64,000 nt of DNA, taken from Dipylidium caninum (Eukaryota; Platyhelminthes; Cestoda; Cyclophyllidea; Dipylidiidae). The stretch covers positions 15,001 through 79,000 of the forward strand of contig QEYB01000468.1 of NCBI GenBank assembly GCA_017562135.1, written 5' to 3'. This document shows positions 1-12,597 of the stretch, in pieces (position 1 is the first letter of the stretch; each line of letters begins with the position of its first letter). Below the pieces are notes generated by a model. That model did no database searches and had not been told where the DNA came from. It saw only the letters and a program-made list of their open reading frames with translations. Position numbers and translations under genes: made by a program.

Positions 1-1301
1 ATCATTTTTCGTAACTGCCCACTGTTCATAATAATCCCTGAACACCTTTGCCTCTGTTACGACTCGGCACTGTATAAGAGTTTGTCGAGTGTCTTTTGAC
101 AACTTTCCAAGCAATTCTCCAAAATAGTTTTCCGAGAATTGTACATTGTCAGTTATATACAGACCTATCGGTTGATTTTGACGGCAAAAAGTACTCAACC
201 AAACTAGGGAGTAAAATGTCTTCGTGGTGCGATTGAAATACGTTTCCTCGTAGTCCCCAATTATTAGATCGTCGTGTAACTTCATTTCTTCTTTCAAACG
301 TATTGAAGCCTCTTCAACAGCTTTTGCATTGGGCAAACCTCCATAATCTTTAGAGAGGTCTAGTACATATTGTGCGTTTTGATATGTATTGTTGGTTCGG
401 TTACTGATTAAACCAAATAAAAACACAAGGCCAATTCGTACACCATTAATTGGTTTGGCATTTGCATTTGTGAACGACCCGTATAACCTGCGGTACTCCT
501 CCCTTCGTTCGAAAGCAGTAGGGTGTGTTAGTACAATCACTACGACGTCGTAATTCTGACTATTTGGAAAATCTGGATGACAAACCGCTTTGCTTGTCAC
601 GACAAATCGAAACGTATCATTGTTAATTGGAGCCTAAAATGATCACGAAAATGCGAGAACAAGTCGACCCTGTTCAGCTTTATGTAAAGAAGTAAACCTT
701 CTCAAAGTAGTATCAACAGTGAACGTTTAAGAGCCATGTCTTCCTTAATCTGCGGCCAAAGAAGACTAAAAATAAATATTGAGTACTCCGAAACTGGGGA
801 AGCTAATGCAATGTAACGGAAGATTATGTTTTCGCCAAGGCCACTCAAAGTGACAACCAAATAAATACACCTGTACATATATAACGGACTTACTTCCTCC
901 ACTGCCTTATTCTCCAGTAGACGGTCGACCGTGGTGGTGAGGTTGATAGCTTGAGGATAAGTCAGATGCACTAGTTCATTTAGTGGAGTTCGAAATTGGT
1001 CGTCTGGAATATTGATCAGGTCGTCATGGGACAAAGACACTGATTTAGCATCATTTACGAGAACAAGGCGATCGTCCACTGTGATTCTCGTCGTATTCGT
1101 GGATTTGACATGGAAATGTAAATTTATCACATAATTCGATCCTGACCGCTTCACTTTTAAAGGCCAGTCGTCAGTGTTATAGACCGAAATTGAGGAGGTG
1201 ATGTGCAGATAAAGTTTTTGAAGAGCAAATAAAGAAACCGTTAAAGTGACTAGGGATAATAATAACCCTAACCACAACTTTGAGTTTTTATGAAGTCCCA
1301 T
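1..1301 (-). CDS. GT31 beta-1,3-galactosyltransferase-like enzyme, 5' part (3' end outside window)
   Basis: This is a type II Golgi-type membrane glycosyltransferase expected to add galactose or GlcNAc in beta-1,3 linkage in the secretory pathway. Two exons are visible: 894-1301 (136 codons from the ATG at 1301) and 1-633 (211 codons, open at the window edge). They are joined by a GTAAGT...TTTTAG intron in phase 0. Residues about 10-28 form one hydrophobic signal-anchor, followed by a stem and N-glycosylation sequons (NTT, NLT). The second exon carries GT31 landmarks: an R-rich RREEYRRLYGS element in place of the family R..IR.TWG, then LVFLFG, then HDDLIIGDYEETYFNRTTKT followed by a W/C motif (SLVWLSTFC). 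The DxD-bearing half should lie beyond position 1. An in-frame TTG nine bases upstream is not used as the start. No frame breaks were seen. The exact acceptor sugar cannot be told. Family assignment is strong, subfamily unknown. Confidence 0.85.
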
Positions 1302-4061
1302 AATTAACAATGCCCCAAGTCACCGATTCCACACCAGTGATTGTGGAATATATACCCTATTTGTTGACTGGAATCGATCAGTTCAAATACAGATACTCTT
1401 ACCGACTATTTTATTTGTTTCTTTTTATTGTATATGGTATTGGTAGGTAGGAAAACATGTTAAAGTGTAACATTTTAGAACTCATGGATTATGTGTTGCA
1501 GGAAGTAAACAAATTTGAGACATAAAAATACCCACACCCACGAATGACAACCTTCCGGAGCCACCAAACATTGTCATATTTGTTGACAGAAAATATCGTA
1601 CCCTCAATTAATGACTTTTTCTCCTAATGTATAGGAGTCAATTCGATACAATTGCTATAGTTGCTGATGTACGGAAATACGCCCTAGAAGACTCTGCTGA
1701 ATGACTTATAATTTTGGTTCCCCTATGTCATTGAAATTGCATATGCTCGTAACTTGATGACGATTAAAGGCCAAATGCCTCATTGGAGTCAATAATCAGG
1801 TATTAGCTGCATCAACGTCTCAACCGAACATATCCGTCCTCATACGCGAAAAGGTCAGGTAATTTTGGTCATTTCGGATACTTTCCTTTCATAATAAACA
1901 CTTAGTCAAACGTGAGTTCAGTGTAAGCATTTAAGTCATACTTTAATACTGGCAATTCAATAATAAATATGGTTGGAATCAATGAAAATTCCTCCACAAT
2001 TTCGCTAAGGGCTTCGTGCAATTTTCGTGTAGTTAGTAGGCAGTATGATGTACGAATATTTATACATTGTCGCCTACTTGCGTCAAATAATTCCATAGTG
2101 AGGTAAACCTCAAAATTTCGAAAGACAAAACGTGATTAGTTGCGCATCAGGAAGACTAGCATGAAACTGGGATCGTGTTTCAAATGCTGTACTATTTCAA
2201 GTAACTATATCGATCAAACAATACATTGCGTTTTTCTCCTGTATTAATATTGTTATGCAACTCGTCAATACGGACGCCATGTACATATCCATCCTCCCAA
2301 AGCTATGATCAACTTCTTGGTGACATTCTTTTCATACAAATATCGTCAGCGATATTCACAGATTCACTTGCCTGTCCGCATCATTTGATTAAAGAGCGTT
2401 ATTGGGCCAAATCATACGAAGACATCACCTTAAAGTGGTTCCCAATGGGAATTTATCCACATTTTCGTCAAGTTAATAACGAATCGAGAACAGGCAACCT
2501 ATGGTGAATCTCCTATGGGAAAATCGGTTGACACCAGAGTTTAACAAATTTTATGTGTACTTAAACAAAACAGTAGAAATTATTTTATGTGGACTGCAGA
2601 AAGGAAAAATTGACCTTTTTGAGACCAACTACAGTCGTTAGTTTAGCCAGTAGGTTTTGCTTTCTGGTTTGCATAACCATTTGTACACTTATTAACACTG
2701 ACAAGTTACTCATGAAATTAAGACTTATTGCCAGAAGACCTTAAAACAATGGGTTTTCCGCAAGAGATCGCATTTTGAGAGAATATTTAAACTGATAACT
2801 TATCAACATTCGAGTTAAAAGTTCACGTGAGCAATTTCGAAGAACCAATACTAGTACCTTCTGGTTTCCTTTATCACGAGGAAATGGGAGATGGCAGATT
2901 GCTAGGAATTTTAAATTGACTAAAACAAACCTAAATGTCTACGAATGATTCAGTTCCGTTTATCACCGACTCGAAAACAAACGCCTCATTCTGATTGACC
3001 GTGTCATCCCCCCTCCCCTCCTCTCCCCCTATCAACGTTGTGCAAATGAAGAAATTCCAATTTTTGAATAAACACACATCCACCCATTTTAGGCCTCGAC
3101 TTCAAAACGTAGGTACCACTGCCCCTAACTCACATACTTAGCCAGGCAAACTACCAATAGTAAAGCGAAGACGATTTCGAAGATCTATGTCAAGAGATTA
3201 ATTAAGCCCATCTTCAGATGTCTTGGAGCTTATTCCCGACCTAGAGAGGTAAATTAAATTATTCTAACAGAATAAAAGTTATTACCCCTCTCGGGTCCTA
3301 CATTGTGAAACTTAACTGGGATTGAGGTGACATCACACAAAAATCTCGATTTGGATATAAAACACAGGATTTGACTCACAAAGACTTAGCATAACGTGTC
3401 AGTTACTTTCCACCCCGAGTAAGTACACTTGAACAGGAATCGAACGTAGCCACTACGCCGCAACTCCCGAAACTAAGTCGTTGTAGGACGTAGGATGCAC
3501 GACACTGGTTATACTACAGATCAGTCTGCCTCGCCTTGACAACTTGGAGGCTAATACCGGATAATGGATGCAGTGTCGCCCAACCATAACAGAGGTCATT
3601 TGTTTACATGCAAGCTATCGCAAACTAGCCGACATCGCGAATTAACTTGAAGAAATAAATGGTTTTAGTATAGGCGACTATTACATTCGGTACCAGAATT
3701 TCCGACTATCGACGCTGTAGGAGCCGCCAGAATGTCGGGCAGGTAGGGCAAAAGAGCATGTAGCCACCGCTGAACAAAAATTAATGTTCACCCAAGCGAT
3801 CTGTTTAAGAATTAGGAGTATTGAATACAAACAACTTGAAATAAACCCAGTTGGAAAACAGAGGTAATAGACTTTTTGTATTTATATGTAAAATCTATTC
3901 CAAAATACGAAACAAATATTGAGGTTGGTTAATGGACCGGCAATGCAATTGCGAGGTTTCGATCGCACTAAAAGGCTAAAAGATAGATCACGGTTATGAA
4001 TGAAGACTTCAGAAATAATGACAAACTAATTAGTGCGAAGAAAAGTATTAACATACAGAAT
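1302..4061. other. Intergenic stretch between the GT31 gene and SLC25A11
   Basis: This 2.8 kb AT-rich stretch holds only short open frames on both strands (for example 1902-2096 and 2226-2507), with no recognisable domain and no convincing splice structure. It contains the promoter side of the GT31 gene (a TATATA at about 1350 is a possible core element) and the 3' flank of SLC25A11. A weak tRNA-derived-SINE-like patch lies near 3430-3475 (see findings). Confidence 0.6.
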
Positions 4062-7000
4062 TCAGAGACCGCTCCTCGAAACGCCAGGCTTATTACCGAG
4101 AATGTAAGTGTTGTAGAGTGAGTTAAGTTGTTCCAGAATAATGAAGGTCAGAACAGTATGAGGACCAATTCGAAAGAGATAAGGTGTAAAGCCCCTTCCA
4201 CAGCGCCATTACCCCCTCGTTTTTCACTGTGCGTTGCAAAACGTCCTGTTTATCAATGATTAGATGCAAATGAGCAATAGGAAGATGAATAGACAAGTCA
4301 AATCGATAGTTAGGTAAACGGATGACTTGCAAAAATGCCCGAGTACTCAGGACGGCCGTTGATAGTGCGCATATTCTGGATACGTGTCTTGGCGATATCC
4401 ACTGGCAGGGAAGCTATCGTAGTGATGAGGGCCGAACACATGCTAGCAGTCAGATGTACTCCAAAACCATCAACCATCAGTTCTGTCGGTACGGAGAGAG
4501 TAGATGATTAAGAAAGGTTACAGGAGAAAAAAGGAGAAAATCGAGAAAGATAAAACAGTAAGTCAAGACCTACTATTTTCGAGAATCAGCTGCTTGAACT
4601 GTGAGTATGAGACCAATTGAGCTACGTTGACTACCGCTGCTCGACCCATCGTCGGCACAGCACCCTGAAAATCAATAGCATTTACATTTGCTCACGCCAT
4701 TACTGCCGTGATTTACTGACTGAGCAATCGGTTCATTGCGTCAGGTCTATGATGCGAATAACAGAACAGCAAATGCCGAATGACTGAACCAAATATGGAC
4801 ATTCTGTCAGGATGAATCGGTTTGGAAGACGCATAAAACGAACAGAACAAGAGTTTGTTTTCATAATTTTCGACAAACGATATTGCCGATTCACTGAGGC
4901 CTCGATGATAACAGATACGCTTAGAATCTTGCGATATAAGTCCGATAATACTCTCACAGGATTGCTACTGAGGATCTCAAACGTTTCATGTCAATTTCAA
5001 AAGTACGGAAAAATAACGTAGAGCTAAAAATGAATGCAAATACTATTTCATGTCATGTCGTCGTAAGTTCGATGCAATGCATGTAATCGGCCTTAAAGAA
5101 TTTCATGTCCTCCAGTTGTAGGGAATGGATGATAGCCTTAGACTTAACTGTTCAAGGTATTAAGTAATGAACACAATTACGCAAAATGTGCTAAGTTATG
5201 TAATAATAATAATTAAGTCTACTGGAAATCCTAGAGGAATGGCAATAAATGCATAATTTATCATATATAAAATACTACTATATATCTATTAGGGTAATTT
5301 AATGAGATAGCATTAAAACCAACATCCCAATTCTTGTTACCTTCACAAACATTGCTAACAAAAGCACCACATAATCGGATCTGTATGATGGTTATTCATG
5401 CATTTGGGAAGGAACGTAATAATGAAGACCCACCCTCCAAAGCGCAAATAGACCTTCCTCTTTGCAGATGCGATAAAGAGCATTGAAAACGTTAGTGTAG
5501 TTTCGACGTTCTATCTTTGGAAGCCTAAGAAAAAAAAAAGGAGGGACGATTTTCAAAATCCTATTTTGTTAGCAAAAGAAAGTGAATACAAACGTAACAT
5601 AGGCTAATGATAGTTTGTTGATTACATGTAAATAAATCTTCACGAATTATAAGGAAGACTGAATGACAACGTCTAGTCTTGAGGATTTTACCTCACAATT
5701 AGAATAAAGCTGAAATGAAGAAAGAAGACTGCAAACCTCTAGTTACTTTAAACTGAAAGATAGGGTAGATGGTAGGTATAAAATCCTCAAAGTGTAATAC
5801 AATACCGAAGTGTAAAGAAAAATTGGATAGTCGATATCAGAGATTTTAGAACAGCTGGGGCGGTATATGATGAAAAACTGATAGAGTCTAAGAAGGAAAA
5901 TAATTGTGATAAATGTTTATTAACTGTTTGGTCTGGCCTAAAAGAGCGTAAATCTAGATTAAATAGTATCGTCGTAAATAAACATATCTAAAATAGTTGA
6001 AATGTGCGTGATTTAAGAGGTATGATACGAAGATTTCAAAGATAATCGGGCAGTTCTAATGTTTCAACAAAGAGTTACCTGCCATCTGCTGTCATTCGAA
6101 TAAGGCACACTTCAGTTGGTGTGCCGACGAAGGAGCCCATAACACCAGCAGTGAGGCCAATACCCATCTTGGCCAGGAAAGAGGGAGGACGCCCGGATTT
6201 TGAGCGCGAGCTAACGTACTCAAAGAGGCTCGTGTAAATTCCTAATCGGGCTGTTGTATAAGTCGCCTGTCTTAATAGCGCTGCCGACAAGCTGTGGAGA
6301 GGTCAAATAATAAAATTGCATTAACAAAACAGATGGTCTACTAAAGCAAAGCAAAAAGATGAGTACCGAAGTGTTGAGCAAAAACTATTCCCGCAGTTCA
6401 AATGTCAAGAAGTAATCATTAATAACGCAAAAATTCAAAGCGAAGGTCTCTTCATCATCAATTGGTCGTCCCATAGGTCCCTAAAATTAGAGCAATTTTC
6501 CCAGTGCAATTTAAAAAATCGGACAGTCAATGGCAAATCCATTATCCAAAATATCTTAACTAGTATTATTTAAGCACGCACCGCCGTTTTCATGTAAATG
6601 TGCACATCTATGTAGAGGTAAGGCCTCTGAAATAATGCCAGATTACCAAGTTAACCACACCCAGTCCAATTTACCAAACGTCGCAAATACAATTCAGTCT
6701 GACCCCATGTACGTAAATTACTATCGATTTGCCACAGCACAGTGCCACTAATTCACCGAATTTCATGTATTCGTAACCGATGAGTTACCATAGTTAAACC
6801 ACATGCCAACCACATAGTAAGCAACCTAATTATCAACGTGAGGAAGGGAAAGAAGCAAATGTAGGGACTATAAATTGTGGATAGTGAAGTAAAAAAGCCC
6901 AGGAAGCCAAAATTTAGTCTAGATGAGACAGACTGACCCAGTGTAAAGTTTGAGAATGCCTTCCTGCCTGGCAATAGTTTGGACGGCATGGAAGGTATTT

Positions 7001-7991
7001 TTGTAGACTCTCGCAGCGCCGCCCTCTCCTGAAAGGAAAACATATAGACTTACTGCTATCTCACCTTATCGAGGTGAGAATTTTTAAGATAACAACGGAG
7101 TGGATCTTTGAAGGCTAGTGTGATCAAATCTGTACGAGTTTATGCTATATTTACTACAAATGAAATAAAATGTTGGAGTAACAAAAAGGGTTATTTTGGG
7201 GGAGGTTGGGGCAGTGGGGAAGTCGTTAATATTGCGAACAAGGACAAACGCGACAGCTATGTCGCAAGGGATTAAAGCAACATTAGAGGTATAAAATAAT
7301 TGAAAAGATCCAAAACCTGTCCACAAATATAAAAATGTAAGTAAAAATATTTGTGGTTAGTGACTGCCATTTTGCGATAAACGGCAAAATCTTTCATATG
7401 GCACCTAAACAATCTATTACAACCCTATTCCTCTTGGGTCCAAGATTATTTGAAGGGAAAGGCAGGTAAGAAACAATTCGGATTGTCTTAGCCGAATTGA
7501 CAATAGTTTGGGAGATTTCAGATTATTGAAAAGTAAGTCAAATCCACATACCGCTTATTTGCATGCGCGTCTTCACCAAATCGAGAAGGCTGAACGACAC
7601 ACGTTGCCAGCATGCTATAAGCATGAATATGGCCAGGGGATGGGGGTTAGAAAACATGCCTTAACTGCAGCAAAACGCGAAGGGCAAGATTTCCAAGCTT
7701 TAAAACGTGTAAACTTGGCATGCTAACAAACGTTTGTACGCAGACTTTTGGCAGTTTGGCTAGCGACGCATAGCGAAATAGAACAAATCCATTAAACAGT
7801 TAAATGTAACTAATTATTTTAATACCTGTAATCAAAACACCTCTATAACTGACAATTGGCCCAAGTCCGGGCACCAGCAAGCACTAGCGGTATATTCCAT
7901 CACAAATATGTTATAGAAAGAAATACCCGGCAGATCCACCGAGAACAAACTTCATATACTTGGGAACAGGCTTTTCAAGTTGGGCGGACAT
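4062..7991 (-). CDS. SLC25A11: Mitochondrial 2-oxoglutarate/malate carrier (SLC25A11), 8 exons, two 1-nt frame breaks
   Basis: This inner-membrane antiporter exchanges 2-oxoglutarate for malate and serves the malate-aspartate shuttle. The exons are 7927-7991, 7552-7614, 6938-7028, 6079-6291, 5434-5524, 4574-4664, 4331-4482 and 4062-4245 (TGA at 4064-4062). Corrected for indels they give about 315 codons, close to the usual 314 residues. The three carrier repeats are visible through their signatures: QP-LDLVKTRMQ (exon 2), GTPTEVCLIRM (exon 4) and LPVDIAKTRIQNMR (exon 7). Very specific stretches include LLRQATYTTARLGIY and RAAVVNVAQLVSYSQ. All splice phases agree. The last intron (4246-4330) has a GC donor (GCAAGT). 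Two +1 insertions break the frame, one near 7584-7588 in exon 2 and one in a run of four C (4192-4195, GGGG on the coding strand) in the last exon. Because every other exon is clean, assembly error is likelier than a pseudogene. Confidence 0.93.
4246..4330 (-). other. GC-AG intron in SLC25A11 (85 nt)
   Basis: The penultimate exon ends ...YSGIF and is followed by GCAAGT. The next exon begins DVLQRTVKNEG after AACAG. This junction reproduces the conserved carrier sequence exactly in phase 0, so the donor is GC, not GT. Confidence 0.85.
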
Positions 7992-10900
7992 CCCGAACTA
8001 GCGCACACTGAAAGGGAAAATGAACATGCGGGCACTAATTTAACAAGACAAACAAACGCAGAAAAACATTTTTAATCTAAATTAGGTAACTAAATTTAAC
8101 ACATGAAAGTATAATTTATGAACGTAATATAGCTGTTTGGCAACCAAATAAAAATTAGTCTGGATGCGGTGAAATATACAATCCCGGAATTTTTGTGTAT
8201 ATGGTAGGAAGTGGGAAGGATACCAAAGGTCTCTGCGAAGTTTTGAAGCCGTTAACGGTGTTTTAAAACCACAAAATCAAATACGGTAAATAATATAACT
8301 TGGTAGAGGAACGTGATACTCTAATCATAATAAAGAGGGAATCAAAATGTGACTCGCTCCCAAAGTATATTAAATTAATTCTTCACATTTATGGATATTT
8401 TTTTACTCCCCGCTGCGATAATTACCCGACTTCTCAGCTGTACTAGGTGATTTCCCTCTAAACAAAATTATTTTTCCCAAGATCTATACTTTATTGTCCT
8501 TTCATGGCTTTGCCAAATAAGTTTTTGGATTCCCAAATGTACATTTAATTTTACGTAAAATCAGACTCATTAACCCTATCAATAAGGTCACTTGCCATAG
8601 TATAACATATTAATGTTAATTTACGAGGAGATTAGATTTAACGAAAGTACTGTAAGTGGTATTTCTCTACGTAAGTTAATAAAAATCGAAAACTGTTTAA
8701 TTGCCAGGCAAAACTTAGGGAGGCTACAATGTACAGTTAAGTGCTCAGAGCATATAGTGGTGATATACTAGATCTTCGTGAGTATGTATCCTTTAATATT
8801 TCATGATCATTATTTAATCAAATCGTGTTGACTTATATCTGCTTATTTGTAAAAAATAAACATTACAGGTTTATTTTTGTACTATTTTATGATTCCCTTA
8901 TAGAAGGTGAAGAAAAGAAATGCACAAAGTCCGTTTTTATTGTGTTGTATATCTTTGTGTGATTCTACGCTTTTTCATCTAATTCAGCCTCAGGAAGGTT
9001 TCAGTACCATTTATGATGATGTCACGCGGTCAAAAAAATATGTAGAAGTACATATCACACTCACGTTGTCACCTGTAGTGATTGAATTTCACTTGACATC
9101 TTTGACATAATCATTTATGCAGTAACGTACTTCTTCATTAACTGACCTCTAGGTAAATATAGAATCTTGTACATTTTCAATGAAGTTGTTAACGAAATGA
9201 TTTCCACACTTGCATGAACGCGTTCAATACGTTTGTTTTTGGCTTGTTTATAAGGTACCATAGCGTCAAGTCTTGCCATTAGGTGAATGGTTGTGGTGCG
9301 ATTAATGTATGGATTTTAGGAGTTCAGTGGGCGATTAGATTAACTGTATGTATAGTTAATGAAAAATTTTTGATTTAACTAGGACATGTACATTCGACTC
9401 TAGACCATGTAATGAGAAACAAGTGTACAGTACGACACTATTGAAAGCTCGCTGACTTCCGTACAGTATAGACTCATACGGACTTGCTATTATTACTAGG
9501 AAATATTCATATAACCTGACATTCTCGTGGCATATTCCGCTAACACCAATGAATTTTTAATTTAGGGGCCTTTTTGACTCCTATCAGACCACATGTCAGT
9601 TTCAGAAGTACGCTAAAATATCTGTCGGATAAACGTCAACTCTATTCTCACCTCTATCGAAGTAGTATACTCCTCTGTTTCAGTTATTATTTTTCATCGT
9701 ATTAGAAGATATGTCGTGGGAGAGAACGATTTTATGGTAGTTTTTGGCTAGAACTAATAGCCGGAGTGCCAGCGTCGTCAAGCTAAGTTGGTCATGTGAT
9801 CACTTCCAAGGTACTCTTTTTTATGGTTCACTTCATTTGTCATTATTCCTGGGGAAGACGATAAAACAGGCATATGTTACACCATCAGTAAGATGCTACG
9901 AATCAGAGTTAATGAGTAGTTAACCTTTCTTATGCCTACGGTATCTAAATACGATGATCAGTTCTATACGTAAAATTGATGGTTCTGCAATTTTTAATGA
10001 ATTCCGAAAACTACGTATTTATTTTCATTTTTTTGGGGGAATAGTGATGTCTGTTCCTCAAGTATGTAGCCGGTCTAACTGTATGAGTCATAACTTTTTT
10101 TATATTTCCTAATCATTGATAGAAAGGAACCCTCAACCTTTACAAGAATGGGCATATGATATGTCAAATAACATTTAAGATGAACTTATAGTCAAGCAAA
10201 AATTAATGCATTTCAATATCTGCATTTCGATAGTATTTTCAAGTACTCAAATAACACCGTCAAATATTCTACATCCAACGATTTTAGGCAGCCAAATGTT
10301 TACCTATCCAACGTTGACTTCTTCTTGAGACAAGTGATTTAGGTCGGTCCCAACACCTTCTGGAAATTTCAATTGGCCCAACATGGTGGGCCAATTTGTT
10401 GAATTGATCATTAAGGTGGCATAGTCAGTTACCTAAAACTTTCTTCGCCAGTTAGATTAATTTTCAAATGGCGAAAAGAAGATGTTTAAATAACTAAGTT
10501 TACCTCAATGGAAAAATAAATACTCCAGTAGAATATAACGCCAATCCACTATATTATTCCAACATATATACAGCACGACTCTGTAAAAAAAACCTTTCGC
10601 TAACTACTTTTAAACGTTCATTAACCTAAAAACACTAAGGACGGGGTCGAGTGCAAAGTATAGATAATGTGGCAGAAAGCACATAATGTTTGCAAACCAT
10701 GTGCTTACCTGCTCCGTAGGGTAACAAACGGTAAGTTTTAAATTCTACCAAATGCTTTTAAAACAGGACCGAAATCCGTTTAAAAGTAAATGCTTGGCAT
10801 GGAACTTTTGCAAAATGCTTAGTGTTTTAATTATTCGTGGCCTATTTGTAATTGCTGTTTAAAGGCAAATATACAGAAGCGAGCCTCCCCGAAGGCTGTA

Positions 10901-11901
10901 AGTTCTGATGTACAATACAATCAGGAAAATTTCAGGTGCTACGTTTTCTTGGATAAATTGTTAACCATACATATTGTGCCTATAATGTTTCACATGAGCA
11001 TAAGTGGGTAATCAGTACAATTTGTGGAGGAAAATACCTATTGAATGGTGTCAGTGTTCATTACATTACTGGTTCATATTATGCCAACTCTTGCGTTGTA
11101 TTCATTTCCCAGCTTTCGACTCAATTATTCAATTCTCTAACAATGAGATTCCACCATACTCATTCCACAACTCTCTAACAGGTGCCAACAAGTGCCTATT
11201 TTAATCCGCTACTTGATTGCGATTAGAGGTTAAAGTGCGAATCACTTCGGTCTGATTAGAGAACGCAGCACGTCAATATTACGTGTTTCTTATCTGCTTA
11301 TTAATTCTCCTTCAGGTAATTAAAAGCCCCAATAGTTTAAGGTGTTTCAAGGTACTCATTACCACTTAAATACACTCCGGAACACTATTAATAACATCCT
11401 TTACAAAAACATTAAGATTGCGATTTAAAATTATTCTGAGCACAAATTGTTATGCTTAGGTTAAAATGCCTAATGAAATGCATTTATGTGGAGGCTTTCC
11501 TTGATCAAATAGCTACCTAACTCAACATTAGTGTTATCCCATTTAAGGTAAAATGAATTTTAGTATTTCATTCCCTGAACGCCACTGTATCCCTCCATTT
11601 CACGTGTAACGCGGAGACTGTGTTCATATATTTACGGGCGATTGGCGATTTTTTGCAGTTACTGAAAAGGAAGTGTAATTAACACTATGAAGACCTTTTG
11701 AAGCTTTATTACTCAACTTTAAGGGACGAAGGCAATTTACCGCTCGTCCTCGTCGATATGATTTGCACATGGTGGCACGAGGTTGAATACATCCTTTATT
11801 ATTGGTCAATGTCTATTAGCCAATGACAGCGCTTCAAGGTCATTTGAGACCTCGGAACTCAATTTAAGCGAGTAAATTTGCGTAGCACAAAGTCAGGCAA
11901 G
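7992..11901. other. Intergenic stretch between divergent SLC25A11 and the DUSP gene
   Basis: This is 3.9 kb of AT-rich sequence between two genes transcribed away from each other, so it should contain both promoters. The open frames here (8907-9110, 11004-11204, 11624-11809) are short, mostly begin at non-ATG codons and show no family features. I see no RNA gene or transposon. Confidence 0.6.
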
Positions 11902-12597
11902 ATGGCGGGCTTGAGCTACTACATACCAAAAATGACAGGATGGGACGACTTACGGCGACCTCAAGCTTCCCCGCAGTGCAGACATACGCAATGTTCATGC
12001 ATGAATCAGGACATATTTGGTCAAATCGCACAAATCACAGATCATCTCTATTTATGTAGTCTTCAAGCCCTTACGCCCAAGCGTTTACATCAGTTGGGAG
12101 TGACTCAGCTTGTCTCTGTAATGGCGGAACCGATTCCAGTTGAACTGGCTGCACAGGTTGAGAAACATATACAAATTCCTGTAGACGACATTGATTACGC
12201 TAACCTACGAGTTCATTTCGACGAGGTGGCGGATCGCATTGAGCACGAGGCGCATCGAGGAGGTAAAACGGTAGTGCATTGTATGGCGGGAATCTCACGA
12301 TCAGCCACGATGGTCCTCGCCTATCTTGTAAAATACCAGCGTATGAGTCTGTCTAAAGCCTATGAATATGTTCAATCCGTCAGACCATGCATTCAACCAA
12401 ATCTCGGTTTCTGGCGTCAACTAATTGCATATGAAGAATGTCATCGTGGGTACAGATCGATGCAAGTCTCTAACAACGGTGTCGCCAACGCACTCTATAC
12501 ACCATTAAATTTACGAGAAACAAATCGGATTTATCCCATGCCTAGACGTCACTCTCAAGGCAGAAAATATTGGAGTAATAAAGATGAGGATTTTTGA
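11902..12597 (+). CDS. Atypical dual-specificity protein phosphatase, DUSP14/18/21-like, intronless
   Basis: This phosphatase dephosphorylates phospho-Tyr and phospho-Ser/Thr, with MAP-kinase pathway proteins as the usual substrates. The 231-residue frame from the ATG at 11902 (MAGLSYYIPK) to the TGA ending at 12597 is intact. The catalytic loop HCMAGISRSA carries nucleophile Cys127 and Arg133; the general acid is Asp95 or Asp96 in PVDDIDYANL. The N-terminal domain edge FGQIAQITDHLYL and the C-terminal helix RPCIQPNLGFWRQLIAYE match the small DUSP14/18/21/28 group. There is no CH2/rhodanese domain, so it is not a classical MKP. About 35 residues precede the domain, and a basic, possibly disordered tail of about 45 residues follows. 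The frame is open eight codons upstream to a TTG at 11878, but ATG 11902 is preferred. It is the only intronless gene here, which is common for this group. An ATTAAA lies just after the stop (about 12602). Confidence 0.9.
   Translation: MAGLSYYIPKMTGWDDLRRPQASPQCRHTQCSCMNQDIFGQIAQITDHLYLCSLQALTPKRLHQLGVTQLVSVMAEPIPVELAAQVEKHIQIPVDDIDYANLRVHFDEVADRIEHEAHRGGKTVVHCMAGISRSATMVLAYLVKYQRMSLSKAYEYVQSVRPCIQPNLGFWRQLIAYEECHRGYRSMQVSNNGVANALYTPLNLRETNRIYPMPRRHSQGRKYWSNKDEDF

Noticed and set aside
1902..2507. Small frames on both strands as possible genes
   Set aside because: Short, no family features, no splice context; at least one starts at a non-ATG codon.
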